A stretch of DNA of 64,000 bases from Azospirillaceae bacterium. Its GTDB lineage: Bacteria > Pseudomonadota > Alphaproteobacteria > Azospirillales > Azospirillaceae. Made by a program: the position numbers and the translations under genes. Positions 10,501-23,050 of the stretch are shown in pieces (the stretch's first letter is position 1; the number at the start of each line of letters is the position of its first letter). The notes under the pieces were generated by a model. It made no database searches, was not told the DNA's origin, and saw only the letters and a program-made list of their open reading frames with translations. Where the stretch lies: assembly GCA_028283825.1 (NCBI GenBank), contig JAPWJW010000001.1, positions 1-64,000 on the forward strand. Direction: 5' to 3'.

Positions 10501-13500
10501 GGTGATGGTGTTGCCGGCGCCGATGAGGCTCATCGTCCCGGCCGTCCCCAAGGTCAGGGAATCCTGGTTGCCGGTGACGCTGTAATTGGCACCGGTCAGC
10601 ACCAGGCTGTCGCCCGCCGTCGCCATGGTGACGGCGGCACCGCCCCCCGTGACGGTCTCGACCAGGCCGGCGGCACCGGCGATGGTGAGGGTGGCGCCGC
10701 TGACGACCGAAACGCTGTCGCCGGACCCCATCAGGGTGGCGACGGCACCGCTGGCGATGCTGACGGTATCGCCCGTGCCGTTCAGCGTGATGTTGGCGCC
10801 GGCCTTCAGGGTGACGGTGTCGGTGTTGCCGGTGATCACGTCGCCGGTGGCGCTGACCGTCAAGCTGTTGTTCGCGGCGACGGTGACAACGGCACCGCTG
10901 CCACCCAGGCTCGTAAGCAACCCCGTTCCGACCACGGATACGTTGCCGCCCGTGGTGATGACCCCGTCATCGCCGCCGGTTATCGTAACGGCCTCGCCGG
11001 CCGTCATGACCACGCTGTTCCAGCTACCGTTCACCACGGCACTGCCTGAGGCCAGCGTTACATGGTCGCCGACCCCGGTCAGGGTCTGGCCGGTACCGCT
11101 TAATACCAGGGTGTCACCGATCGCAATCGTCTTGATAATGCCGCCGCTGCCGGTGATGGTCGCCACCTCGCCGGCGGCGCCATTGAGGGTAACGTGCGAT
11201 CCCGTGACCGTGATCAGGTCGTTGGTGCCCGTCACCGTGAAGACGCTGGCGGCCCCACCGGTCAGGGTGTTGGCGTCGCCGCTGGCCAGCAGCGTGCTGA
11301 TGCCCGTCAGCACGTCGGCCAGGGTGCCGCCGGCGATCAATGCCGAGCCGAGGGTGGTAGTGGACAGGTTAGCCACCAGGTTGGCGGCGGTATAGGCGGC
11401 AGTCACGCTACCCGTACCCGCCTGCAGGGTGTTGCCCTGGCCGTTGGACGCGAGGGTGATGGCACCCGTGCTGCCCACCAGGGTATTCCGGGAACCGGTG
11501 GTGATCAGGGTGGTCGTCGCCGGTAGCGCGGTCTGGGTGGTCGATACGGGTGCGGCGGTGACGACATCGCCACTACCCGAGACGGTGGCTGCGGTAATGC
11601 CGATCAGCGTGTCGGACGCGCTGACGCCACCGAGGCCGACAATCAGGCTCTTGACGGTACCGGTGGCCAGGTTGACCGCCAGGTTACTGGCGGAATAGCT
11701 GGCCAGCCCCAACCCGCCGCTCGCTTCCAGCGTGCTGCCATTGGCGCGGCCCACCAGCGTAGCGTTGCCTTCCTCGACCACCAGGGTGGCGACAGCCGCC
11801 CCCGCCACCAGGGTGTCGTTGACGCCGTCGCTCTTCAGGATAGCGGACTGGACGTGACCGTCGATGGTGATCAGAGTATCAGGACCGATGATCACGTCGT
11901 TGGCGCCCTTGACCACGGCGGACTGAATCCCTGACAGAGCGCCTACCTCGCCGGTTTCCGTGAATGTGGAGGTGCCGGTGGCCAAGTTGATGACCATGCC
12001 GTCGGACTGGTAGCCGGCGAAGACCCCGATGCCGCCATCCGTCACCAGCGTGTTGGAACCGCCATTGGCCACCAGCGTGGTGGCGCCCACACCATGGCTG
12101 GACATCAGCGTGTCGTTATGGCCGGAAGCCTCAAGCGTATCCAGGCCCAGGTTGGCGACGATGACATCGTTGTCGCCTGTCACCAGCACGTTGTTGATAC
12201 CCAGCAAAGTATCAACACCCAGGATGGTCTGCCCGTCAGCCGCGGTCAGCGTCGCGAGCTCCGGGTTCAGGGAGAGGTCCACATACTCGTTGTCCGAGTT
12301 ATAAACCGCGAAGGCCGTGGCACCGCTGGCTCCGGCGCTGAGCGTGTTGCCCAATCCGCTGGATACCAAGGAGGTGGTGCCGGAACCCGCGATCAGTGTA
12401 TTGCCGGCCCCCAAGGCGATCAGCGTGCTGACACCGGCACCGCCCGTAAGCGTGCCATTGTTGCCCGAACTCGACAGGACGGTGATGCCGACCAGCGTGT
12501 CGCTGGCACCGGTATTGCCGATCTGGACCTTGTTGGTGGCCAGGTTGGCGACCAGGCTGTCCTGGCTGTAGGCCGCCACGACCATCCCGGCGTTCACCGC
12601 CTCCAGCGTACTGCCATTGACATTGCCCAGGATGGTGCCACTGGCACCGCCCGTAATCTCCAGCGTGGAGGCGCCGCTGCCCGCGACCAGGGTCTCCACG
12701 TTGCGGCTGGACACCACCGTGCCACCATTGGCCGTGATGGTTCCGCCGCCACCGACACCCGTCACCGTGGCAGTGGCCTGGGATGCCACGACCATGCTGC
12801 CGCCTACGGCGAAGGCCACGTGTTCGCTCTGCCCGGTGACGGTGATCAGCCCCTGGCCCGAGACGACAGCGACGATGTTGCCGCTGCCACCAATGGTCGC
12901 GGTCGGAGCCGATGCGGTCAGCGAGATCGTCGCCCCGGTCGCGGTGATGGTGTCGTTGTGCCCACCCAGGCTGAGGGTGGTGATGCCCGTCAGCACATCG
13001 GCCGCGCTGGAGCCCGAGACCTTGGCCGTGCCGCTGCCGGCCCCCAGGCTGATGACCATGGTGTCACCGGCGTAGGAGGCCACCACAGCACCACCCGCGG
13101 CCTGCAGGGTGCTGCCCTGCCCCGTGGCCACCATGGTAGTCGTCCCGCCCGTGCTTTGCAGGGTGGCAGCGCCCGTACCCGCGATCAGCGTGTCGCCCGT
13201 GCCGCTGGCGATCAGCGTCGCCACGCCGCTGCCGGCCGTCACCGTGTCGCCGCTACCCGATACCGACACCACGCTCAGGCCGATCAGCGTGTCGGCCGTG
13301 CTGCTGCCGTTGACCTTGGCGGTGTTGGTCGCCAGGTTGACCGCCACGTTGGCCAGGCTGTAGGCCAGCACCACGGGGCCGGCGGCCCCCACGGCCTCCA
13401 GCGTGCTGCCGTTGGCGTTGCCCAGGATGCGGCCGTAGCCGGCGCCCGTGATCTCCAGCGTCGAGGCGCCCGTGCCCGCCGCCAGCGTCTCATTCGTCCG

Positions 13501-16500
13501 GCTGGAGACCAGGGTGGCACCGTTGGCGGTGGCGACACTGGTGACGTTGGCGCCGGTCAGGCTGGCCGAGCTGCCGGCCGTGAGGACCACGGCACCGCCG
13601 GCGGTGGTGTTCACCACGTCGGTGCGGCCGGTCAGGGTCAGCGTGCCCGTCGACACCGCCGTCTTGATGGTGGTGCCGGTGGCGGTCACCGCCTCGTTGC
13701 TGCCGGTCAGGATCAGCACGTCGCCCGTCGTCGGCACGACGGTGATGACGTCGTTGCTGCCGGCGATGGTGGCCGTCAGGCCGCCGGCCCCGGCCAGGGT
13801 GGCGGTGACGTTGCTGCTGGCGACCGTGTCGTTGTTGCCGGTCAGGATGGCGACGGCGCCCGCCGCCTGGGTGATGGTCGTGGTGCCGCCGCTGACCGTG
13901 GCCGAGGCATTGGCCTGCAGGGCCAGGGTGCCGCTGGTCATGGCCACCGAATGGCCGGTGCCGCTGAGGCTGAGCGTGTCGGACGCCGACGTCACCATGA
14001 TGGTGTCGTTGCCGCCGTTGACGGTGCTGACCAAGGTGCCGGCGCCGGCGATACCCAGGGTCGCACCCGAAGCCGTGACCACGTCGCCCGAGCCGGCCAG
14101 CGTGGCGCTGGCGCCACTGGCGACCGTGATGGCATGGGTGGTGCCATACACCGTCGCGTCGCCCGAGGCGACGGTGACCCGGTCGCTGGTCCCATAAAAG
14201 ATCTGCCCGGCGCCATTCAGGGTGACGGTGGAGCCGGTGTTGACGATGCTGGTGGTGTTGCCGCTGCCGCCGACGCTGAGCGTCTGCGGCCCCGCACCCA
14301 CCATGATCAGGCCGGCGTTGCTGGCCGTGATAGCGTTGCCGCTCATGGTCATGGCCAGGGTGGCGCCGGCGTCCACCGTCACGGTGTTGCCGCTGCCGTC
14401 CAGGGTGGTGAGCCCACCGGTGACCTCCACCTGCCCGCCGTTCATGGTCAGCGTCTGGTTGGCACCGCTGATGGTGATGGTATCGCCGCTCGTGCTGACA
14501 ATGCCGTGGCCGCCGCTGCCGGCGATGGTCTCATTCAGACCGGTGGTCGAAATCAGGATGGAGGCGCCGGTGGCGGCCGTGACGGTGTCGTTGCTGCCGT
14601 TCAACTGGGCCGAGGCGCCGGTCGCCAGCGTGACGACATGGCCGGTGCCGTTCAGCACGGCGCCGGCGCCGGCGCCCAAGGCCACCTGGTCCCCCGTGCC
14701 GGTCAGGGTGAGGCCACCGGAGGCGGCGACGGTCAGGACATGGCCGCTGGCCGTGACCTGCTGTCCCGCCCCGCTGAGGGTCAGGGTGTCGCGCGCCGTC
14801 GGCGTGCCGGTGGTGGCGATGGAAATGATGCCGCCGCCGCCGCCAATGCTCTCCGTCAGGCCCAGGGCACCGGCGATGACCACCGTGGCGCCGTTGACCG
14901 TGGCGGTGTCGCCGCCGCCGGTCAGGGTGGCGGTGCTGCCGCTGGCCAGGGTCAGCAGGTCGCCGGTGCCGGTGGCGGTCACCGTGGTGCCGCCGGCGCC
15001 GGTGATGATGTCGGCGTTGCCGTTGACGGTCGCGACCTCGGCGCTGCCGGGCGCCAAGGTGACGGACGTGGCGGCGCCGTTGACGGTGGCGGTGCCGCCC
15101 GCCAGCACCAGCGTGCCGCTGCCGATGTTGACCGACTGGCTGGCACCGCTGACGGTCACCGTGTCGGCGGCCGAGGTGACGGTGACGCTGTCATGATCGC
15201 CGGTGACGGACGCCGTCAGCGTGCCGGCGCCGGCCACGGTGATGCTGGCACTGGTGGCCGAGACCGCGTCACCCGTGCCGACCAGGGTGGCCGAGGTGCC
15301 CGCCGCCATCACCACCTGGTTGGTGGTGCCGGCCAGCGTGACATTGCCGCCCGTCAGGTCCAGCGTCCCGGTGCTCATGGTCAGCGACTGGTTGGCGCCG
15401 CTGAGGCTGATGGTATCGCCGGCCGACTGCGCGATGATGGTACTGGCGCTGCCGCCAATGGTCTCAGCCACGCCGCCGATCACCGTGAGGGTGGAGGACG
15501 TGGTGGTCACCACGTCGTTGGCGCCGTTGATGGTGACGACGGCGCCGCCGGTCATGGTCAGCACGTCGCCCGCCCCCACGATGGAGGCCCGCGCCGGGCC
15601 GGCGACCGCCAGGGTGTCACCCACCGCGTTGATGACATGGCCCGTGCCGGCCGTCACCGTCACACCGTCGGTGCTGTTGGAGCGCAGGGTCAGGGTGTCG
15701 GCGCTGCCGGCCAGGGTGGCCGCCAGCAGGCCCGTGGAGATCAGCGTGCCCGTGCCGGTGATGGTGTCGTTGCTGCCGCCCAGCGTCATGCCCACGCCGG
15801 ACGCCGTCAGCGAGACGGCGGCGCTGGAGACCGTGGCGGTGGCGTTGATGCCGTTCATCAGCACGGTGTCGCCGGCGCCGGTGATGACGGCGCTGGAGTT
15901 GGCGTTGATGGTGATGGTGCTGTTGTTGGCCGTCACGGTCTCACCCGTGCCGGTCAGCAAGACGACGGAATTGTCGGCCAGGTTGATGGTGTCGTTGTTG
16001 CCGTTGATGGCGATCGCGGTGGTGTTGCCCACGCCGTTCTGGGTGGCGATGGTGCCGCCCGACATGATGATGGTGTCGCCCTGGCTGCCCGTGTACAGGC
16101 CGACAAGGCCGCCGGCCACCGTCAGGGTGTCGTTGCTGCCACCGACGTTCATGGTGTTGGCGGCACCGGCCGTCAGGGTGTCATGGTCACCGTAGAGGGC
16201 GTAGGCGGAGGTGTTGCCCACATTGGCCTGGGCGGTCAGCGTGCCGCCAGACAGGGTGATGGCGTCGCCTTGGTCGCCCGACAGTAGCGTCACGGCACCG
16301 CTGGGCATGGTGAGGGTGTCGTTGCTGCCTGCTAGGGTCAGCGTATCGGTGGTGGAGGCCACGGCAATGGTGTCGCCGGTGCCGGTGATGCTTTCCACCT
16401 GGCTGGCCGCCCCCGCCAGGGTCAGGCGCAGGCCGGTGGCCGACAGGCTGACGGCATTGCCGCTGCCGATCAGGGTGTCGCCCGTGCCGGCAAGGGTGAC

Positions 16501-19500
16501 CTTGCCTCCCCCCATGGACAGGGTGTTGGCGGCACCCGACAGGGTCAGGGTGGTGGCGGTGGGCACCACGGTGATGACATCGCCGCCGCCGCCGATGGTT
16601 GCCCCCTGGCCGGTGCCACCATTGAGCAGCAGGCTGCCACTGATCAGCGTGGCCGTGTCCCCCGTCCCGGTGAGTGTCGCCTTGGATCCGTTGCCCAAGG
16701 TCACGGTGTTGGCGTTGCCAACGATGATGAAGCCGGCACTGCCGCCAGCAATGATCGTATCGTTGCTACCGGTCAACGTGTTGGCCGCGACATTGCCGAC
16801 ATCGTCGTCCGCCATCACCGTGCCGCCGGACAGGGTGATGGCGTTGGCCTGGTCGCCCGAAAGCAGGGTCAGCAGGCCATCGGCCATGACAACCACGTCC
16901 GAACTGCCCTCAAGCGTCAAGGTATCGGCCACGTCCCCCACCGTGACCGTGCCACCGCCGGTCACGGTCTCCAACTGGCCGGTGGGCCCAACGACCGTCA
17001 AGGCGGCGTCGGTCATCGTGATCGAATTGTCCACGCCGTTCACGGTGGCCGCGGCACCGCTGTTCAAATTAACGGAGCTGGCGTAGGTGTTGATCGTTGA
17101 CCCGCCGCCTGTCACATCAAGCGTGCCGGAGCCGTTGACGATATTGATCGTGTGGCTGGTCCCGCCGACGGTAAGGACTTCCCCCCAAATGTACACGTCG
17201 TAGATGCCGCCGCTACCCTCGATGGTCGCCGAGCCGCCGAACAGCGCGCCCTCCAGGGTCACCTCGCTGTCACCCGCATCACCGGTGACATCGGCGTTGT
17301 CGCCGAGCACTAGTTGATCGCTTCCGCCGGCCATCGTGACCGTGTCGTTCGCCCCCCACGACGCCAGCGTGGTGATGCCTACCAGATGATCGACCGTACC
17401 AGCACCCGCCAGTTGAACGGTGCCTGCCACCAGGTCGAAAACCGTGCCGTCGGCGTCATATTCCGCCACGGCGGCACCGCCCGCCGCCCGCAGTGTGTTG
17501 CCCTGGCCGTTGCCGACCAGCGTGGCGTTGCCGCCCACGCTTTCCAGAAGGGCGCCGGAGCCCCCGGCAATCAGGGTATTGTCCGCGCCATTGGACAGGA
17601 TGGGATCGCCGGCGGTGCCAGCCGTCACCACGTCGTTGCTGGCGTTCAGGTAGAGGGTGTCCGCCACAGACTGCACCACCACCCTGCTGCCGCTGCCGGT
17701 GATGGTCTCCACCGCCCCGGCGGCCGTGGCCACGGTCACGGACGCGTTGACGGCGTTCAGCGTGTTACCGCCGCCGATCAGGGTGACGGCGCCGCCGTTC
17801 ACGCCCGTCAGGGTGTCGCCGCTAGCCGTGATGTACAAGGTGGCGCCCGCCGTGGCTAGGCTGATGGCGCTGCCGCTGCCGGCCAGGGTTTCCGTCGCCC
17901 CGGCGGCCGTGGCCACGGTCACGGACGCATTGACGGCGTTCAGGGTGTTGCCGCCGCCGATCAGGGTGACAGCGCCGCCGTTCACGCCCGTCAGGGTGTC
18001 GCCGCTAGCCGTGATGTACAAGGTGGCGCCCGTCGTGGCCAGGCTGATGGCGCTGCCGCTGCCGGCCAGGGTTTCCGTCGACCCCGTCGCCCCCAGGATG
18101 GCAAGGCCGGTTGCCCCACCGTTGAGCGTGATGGCCGTGCCACCGGCCATTGATATGACGTCGTTCTGCCCATTGACCGTGAAGGCAAGTCCGGCGACCA
18201 AGGCGCTGATGGTGTCGTTGCTGCCGTTGACGGTGACGCTACCGCCGGTCACAGCGATGGAGCCGTTGCTTTCGTTGACGACCACGCCCGCGCCGCTCAC
18301 CGTCAAGGCCACGCCGGATTGCGCCGCCGTTATGGTGTCCCGGTCGCCGGACAAGGCTTCGCTCACGTTCGCCCTGGTGATGGTGACGGCCGTGTCCGAC
18401 ACACCCACGGTGTCATGATTGCCGTCGACCGTGTATGTCGTGGCAGCGTCGTTGGAGGTCAGGTTGTCCGCCAGCAGGTCGATGGTGACCTGCCCATTAT
18501 CCGCCACCACCGTCTGGCGAAGTTCATTGCCGCCGGCATCATAGCTGGTGCTCAGGGTCGACCATGGCTGCTGGTTGGCGACATCGAACGTGGTCACGTC
18601 CTTCGATCCGTCCGCCCGCGTGCCGGTCTGTCCGGTCAGTTGGTCCGCCGTATTCCAAGTCTGGTCGACCACGGCGAAACCCGTGGCATTGTAGATCAGG
18701 ACATCTTTGCTGCCGTCCGTATGGAACTGATAGTCCACCGTCATCGCGCCGGCGGCATCGTAGAAGAAGGATTCCACCAGCTGATTGTTGATGTCGCGGT
18801 AGGACACCTGGTCGCTGTTCTGATCGACCACGCTGAACACGGCGGTCAGCGCCGTGGCGCCGCTGCCCAATTTAATGGTGGACAGCTTGGCGGCGTCGCT
18901 GGCGAACCAGCCCTGCACCGTCACCTGGGTAGTGCCATCGGTGCTGTTGATCACCAAATCGTTGCCGTTGTGGGCATAGCTCAACTGGTGGATGGCGGCG
19001 CCATCGTTGATGTCCAACTCACCCGCCTGCGCCCCGCCCGCGACGCCGTTCACCACGATCAGGGCGCCCTGCGCGTTCAACTGATAGACGTCGGAACCGC
19101 CGTTGCCGATCATCTTGTCGGAGCCGCCGCCACCGATCAGCGTGTCACCGCCGCTGCTGCCGTCCAGCACGTCGTTGCCCACGCCGCCAGACAGGCTGGT
19201 GGTGCTGGGGATCACGAAGGTGTTGCCGGCCACGCCCACGCCGGACATGGACTGGTTGGCGGTGGGATCAGCCTGATAGGTCATCAGCGACCCGGAAATG
19301 GCCTGAAGCCCCGTGCTGGTCTGGGTCACCACGTCGTTCAGACGGGCGAAGCTGTCCGCGAACCAGCCCGAAACCGCGACCGAGGTGCCGGCCACACCGG
19401 TGCCGACCACCAGATCCTCACCCTGCCGGGTGAAGGTGGCCGTCATGCCGGCGGCGAGGTCCAACTCGCCTCGCGCCTCGTTGTCGGTGGAGATGCCGTT

Positions 19501-22131
19501 GTCGATGGTCACCTGGCCATCGGCGGCCTTGACCTTGTAGACATCGTCGCCGCCGCCACCGATCAGGATGGGCGTGGTGCTGGACACCTGCAGCGTGTCG
19601 TTCCAGGTGCCGCCCTGAACGCTGGTGCCGAAGCCGAGCGCCGCCGCCATGGACAGTTCGGACACCCAGCCAGCGGCATAGGTGGAGTCCGGATTGGCGG
19701 CGATCAGCGCGTTGATCACCTGCTGATTGGCGATATAGGTCTCGTAATCATGCGCGATGGCGATGTTGCTGGTCAGCGTCGTGATCGAAGGCGCATCCGA
19801 CGACCGCAACGTGGCATCGATGGCGCGAAGGACGTAGACGTCAGCGCCGCTGAACTGGATGACGCTCAGCTGGTGCATGACGGCGTAACTGGTCGCCGCC
19901 GTGACGTCGCTGGAGGTTGCGGTGGTTTGGGCGTCCTGATACTGCCCCCCCACCAAATCGAAGGACAGGACATTGCTGACCGTTCCGCCGGCATCCTGCA
20001 GGACCGCGTTTAGCGCGCTGGTGGCCGCGACACCAACCTGCCGGACATAGTCCTGGACGTCGTCGCCATTATACGTCTGGTATTTTTCCCCATCAAACCA
20101 GACCGGCAAATCGGTCATCAACGGGTGGACGGATATTTCGCCGCCGCCCCACCATGAATCGATTGAACCACCGGAAGACAGCCCGGGTTCATAGTAATTG
20201 CCTGGCGCCCACGACGTGGTGGGAATCATCACCAATGATGATATGTCATTGACGAGTTCAAAATTCTCGTCGGTGAACATATTTCCGGTAAGGGTGGAAG
20301 TATCGGAACCATCGTACTGAATTGTCGTGTAATCCGCCCACCCCACATATGAGAAAAAGCTGGAAGGAGAGGTATCACCATCGGATGAAACCGACGTGCC
20401 ACTTCCGATTTCCGAAGAAAAATCATCGCCGAGGTCATTGCTGAGATTGACGAGCCCGCCCCCGTCGACGTCGGCGGCGTAGGGGGAATCAGCGACCCCG
20501 GCGATATCCCCGATCTCACTGGCGATATTGAAATCCAGCGCCCCGCTTCCGCTGATGGCATCCGCCACGGCCTGGTCCAGCCAGCCGAAGCCGGCCTGAT
20601 CAGATACCGTCGCGAACGGGGAATCGCTCCCGGCGGCGGCCGTGCCCAGCGCGGAATTCAGCAGCTTGGCGGCGTCCACCAATGGCGCGTTAGTGTTATT
20701 CAGCAGACCAGAGGAGGAATATTTCCCGACATCGGCACTGATGGATGATATTAAATCTGCACTAGCATCTCCGCTTTGGCCGTTAGCCACAGAAACTTTA
20801 AGGGAATCTAAATTACCATCCTGATCATACCCATATGTTATGCTCTTAAGGCCATCAGTATTATCCACCTCCAGCGCTCTAGAGCCGTCGATATTTATTT
20901 CTTCTTTACTTAATTGAGCGCCAGTTTGCGCATCTAACTGAACAATGGAGCCACCCAATGGCCCTGACACCGCCTGAACCGCTGTCGCCCCCGCGTTGCC
21001 GTCTGCACCGCCTAAAACTGCGGAAATAGTGGTGATTGCCCCGTCTCCGCCCCCAGAAGACGCTGTACTCACCGTAGCGCTGCTGCTAACGACACCCGTA
21101 GCACTGTCACTGACCACGGTAACGGTCGCACTACTTGATTGTCCAACTTCCCCTGCGCTCGCAGACGGAATTAAAACGTCGCCAATATCTGATAAAAAGC
21201 CACCAATCGCATCACCAACCGACGAAGCAGTATCCTCAATCCAACTTACGGCAGCATCTGCGCCATGCTCAACATCATAGACAATCTTTTCCCAAGTACT
21301 CATCTTAGTAGCAGTAATGGTGATAGTCTGGATACCATCATCCACTTCTAGGGAAGTAGTCCCAGAAGAATCTGTCGCGGTCGATACGGTTTTACCGTTC
21401 AGATTCCCTGTAACACTCTGCCCGCTCTGAAGAGCGTCAGCCACCGTGCTAGAGGCAATAGGTGTTGCAGCCTGGGCTCGAGCATAAGCATCAGCATCAG
21501 CCAAACGCTGCTGCCATCTGGAGAAACTTTCAGTACCTGTCGTAAATTGCTTCTGAGTAGAAAGATAGTTGTTCTCAAAATTTGACTGAGAGACAGTTGA
21601 CGCAGTTCTCAGCCACGCATCCGTTGCCGAAAGCCCTCCAGTTCTATTTCCCCACTCAGCCAACTCACCAATGAATTCGAGATTTGGAGAAGTAAGACTT
21701 AATTCACCTGGGCCATTAGGACTCGCAGTAGCAGCTGCTATCGCCCCATCAACCATTGCAAATACTTCCTGACCTGCAATCTGGTCTCGTGCATCGACTA
21801 AAGCACTGCCGGCCTGAAGCGCTTGGTTAATTTGAGGAATAAGATTGCCATAAGTAGAGTTTACAAATGTATCTTGAGTGACACCTTTTATTGATGCGTT
21901 CTTTACGATCCATGAAATCTCATCACTCGTAAGCCCAGTCGTTGAGGCCGTACTGCTTAAGATATTTTGGAAAGCCGCCTTAGCTTTCGAATTATTGGCA
22001 ACATCATTCTGCAATGATCCAAACGATAATCCAGAATTTCCTCCCGCAAAAACAGCACTATATGGGCTTGTATTCCCCACTTCCATGTTATGGAGAAAAT
22101 TCAAGATATAGTTTTGAATCTGAGCATCCAT
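7506..22131 (-). CDS. giant RTX-like beta-solenoid protein, probable type I secretion substrate (about 4,870 aa, one frameshift)
   Basis: The first 4,375 or so codons are one frame from the ATG at 22131; near 9005 the frame shifts by one base and the protein continues to 7506. Layout: residues 1-230, a helical N-terminal domain with Glu17 and GLSFGSLQND at 34-43, faintly like the lysozyme/chitosanase fold; about 850-1030, RTX-type glycine-rich blocks (GGVGNDVLDG, IGGGGSDKMIG); about 1240-4740, very many 18-20-residue repeats of the style TLTGSGDTVTVASG, predicted to stack as a beta-solenoid, mixed with NLATGTxKVxGxxADTLIGI units known from RTX proteins; the last 130 residues resemble the haemolysin-related C-terminal domain (DDLILENLGTTQAVTIKDWF). 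There is no N-terminal signal peptide, as expected for a T1SS substrate with a C-terminal signal. The T1SS ABC and HlyD genes lie upstream on the same strand. It could be an adhesin, a biofilm protein or a contact toxin. Confidence 0.85.
17713..18078 (-). repeat. two tandem 183-bp repeats inside the giant gene
   Basis: Units at 17896-18078 and 17713-17895 encode the same 61 residues, differing only at a few positions (TETLAGSGSAISLAT, YITASGDTLTGVNGG). A third, diverged unit begins at about 17712 (VETITGSGS). Near-identity at the DNA level shows recent tandem duplication, while most other repeats in the gene are old and diverged. The unit equals three solenoid coils. Confidence 0.9.
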
Positions 22132-22152
22132 TTAATTTAACCTCACAAATAC

Positions 22153-22968
22153 TTAATTTTCATCAACAACAGGAACCATACCCGTTGACTCAAGATAGGT
22201 AATAGCACCGGACACAGGACTTTTCCTGACCAACCACCAAACTCCATCAGCATCTTGAACGCGACAATATATTTTCATTTTATAGTCACCCAACCCATGA
22301 TGTGGGTTTATTTGGTTGTACTTCACAACATCGAACGATGGGACTAAGCGCTCCGGCATTGTGTCGATCGGTCGATAATTCATCTTTACTTCCTCCACTC
22401 TCAGCCCCATAGGAATCTGAAAGAATATGGAATTATTCCAATTTTTTTGAAGTCCAGCCATATTCTTATAATAATCAATTCCCCTGTCTCGACTTACCGG
22501 ACAATACGATGGAACCAAGATATCATCATCTTCCTTTAGCTTGTTTTTGATATCAGACAGGGACATATCTTCTCTGCCCCAAAATTCCGACAGAAGAACC
22601 CTATTTCTTCTCTGATATAAATCCAGCAAGCAGTATATCTGCTCTTTTGATTTCCCAATGTCATTACATATATTCGCTCTTCTCTTTAACCACTCCCTCT
22701 GATCTTGGATAAGTACTCTTCCAGAATCAGCCGAGAGTGATCGCAAGCGAGTCTTATAAGCTTCTGCCATCGTAGAATCGGCCCACTCCAAATCTTGATC
22801 GCGACAAATTAATTTCTCAACTTCTGTTGTAGCTTTCTCACATTGGAAACTTGGAGTTATTTCAGCAGCAGATGCCGTAATAGCACCAGAGCAGAAAATT
22901 AAGACTCCAGCCAGCAAATATCTGGGAAAAATTACCTCCGATATATCCGAATAAAATACAAAAAACAT
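22153..22968 (-). CDS. secreted LprI/DUF1311-domain protein (lysozyme-inhibitor-like)
   Basis: The product is up to 271 residues. A hydrophobic stretch at about 17-34 followed by ASA-A fits a signal peptide. Residues about 41-115 match the LprI/DUF1311 family: PSFQCEKATTEVEKLIC, then LEWADSTMAEAYK and an RVLIQDQREWLKRR segment with paired cysteines. Mycobacterial LprI inhibits lysozyme. The C-terminal 140 residues are not recognised. The gene is AT-rich, unlike its neighbours downstream, and ends 21 bases before the giant gene. A GGAGGT at 22934-22939 inside the frame leaves the start open. Because the giant protein begins with a possibly lysozyme-like domain, this could be its periplasmic immunity partner; that is speculative. 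Confidence 0.7.
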   Translation of the reverse strand: MFFVFYSDISEVIFPRYLLAGVLIFCSGAITASAAEITPSFQCEKATTEVEKLICRDQDLEWADSTMAEAYKTRLRSLSADSGRVLIQDQREWLKRRANICNDIGKSKEQIYCLLDLYQRRNRVLLSEFWGREDMSLSDIKNKLKEDDDILVPSYCPVSRDRGIDYYKNMAGLQKNWNNSIFFQIPMGLRVEEVKMNYRPIDTMPERLVPSFDVVKYNQINPHHGLGDYKMKIYCRVQDADGVWWLVRKSPVSGAITYLESTGMVPVVDEN

Positions 22969-23050
22969 TACCAGGATCCTTTTGCCAAAATGTGAAATAC
23001 CGATATCATCCTGCTGGAATTCATAATGATTTCATTTCAAATACAACCCA

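Noticed and set aside
12094-16287. Plus-strand open frame of about 1,397 codons opposite the giant gene
   Set aside because: It mirrors the repetitive GC-rich minus-strand gene; the translation is low-complexity Gly/Arg/His/Ala without domains. It is a by-product of codon bias.
9000-18400. CRISPR-like or satellite repeat array
   Set aside because: The repeats are coding, in frame, variable and without unique spacers; they encode the beta-solenoid stalk.
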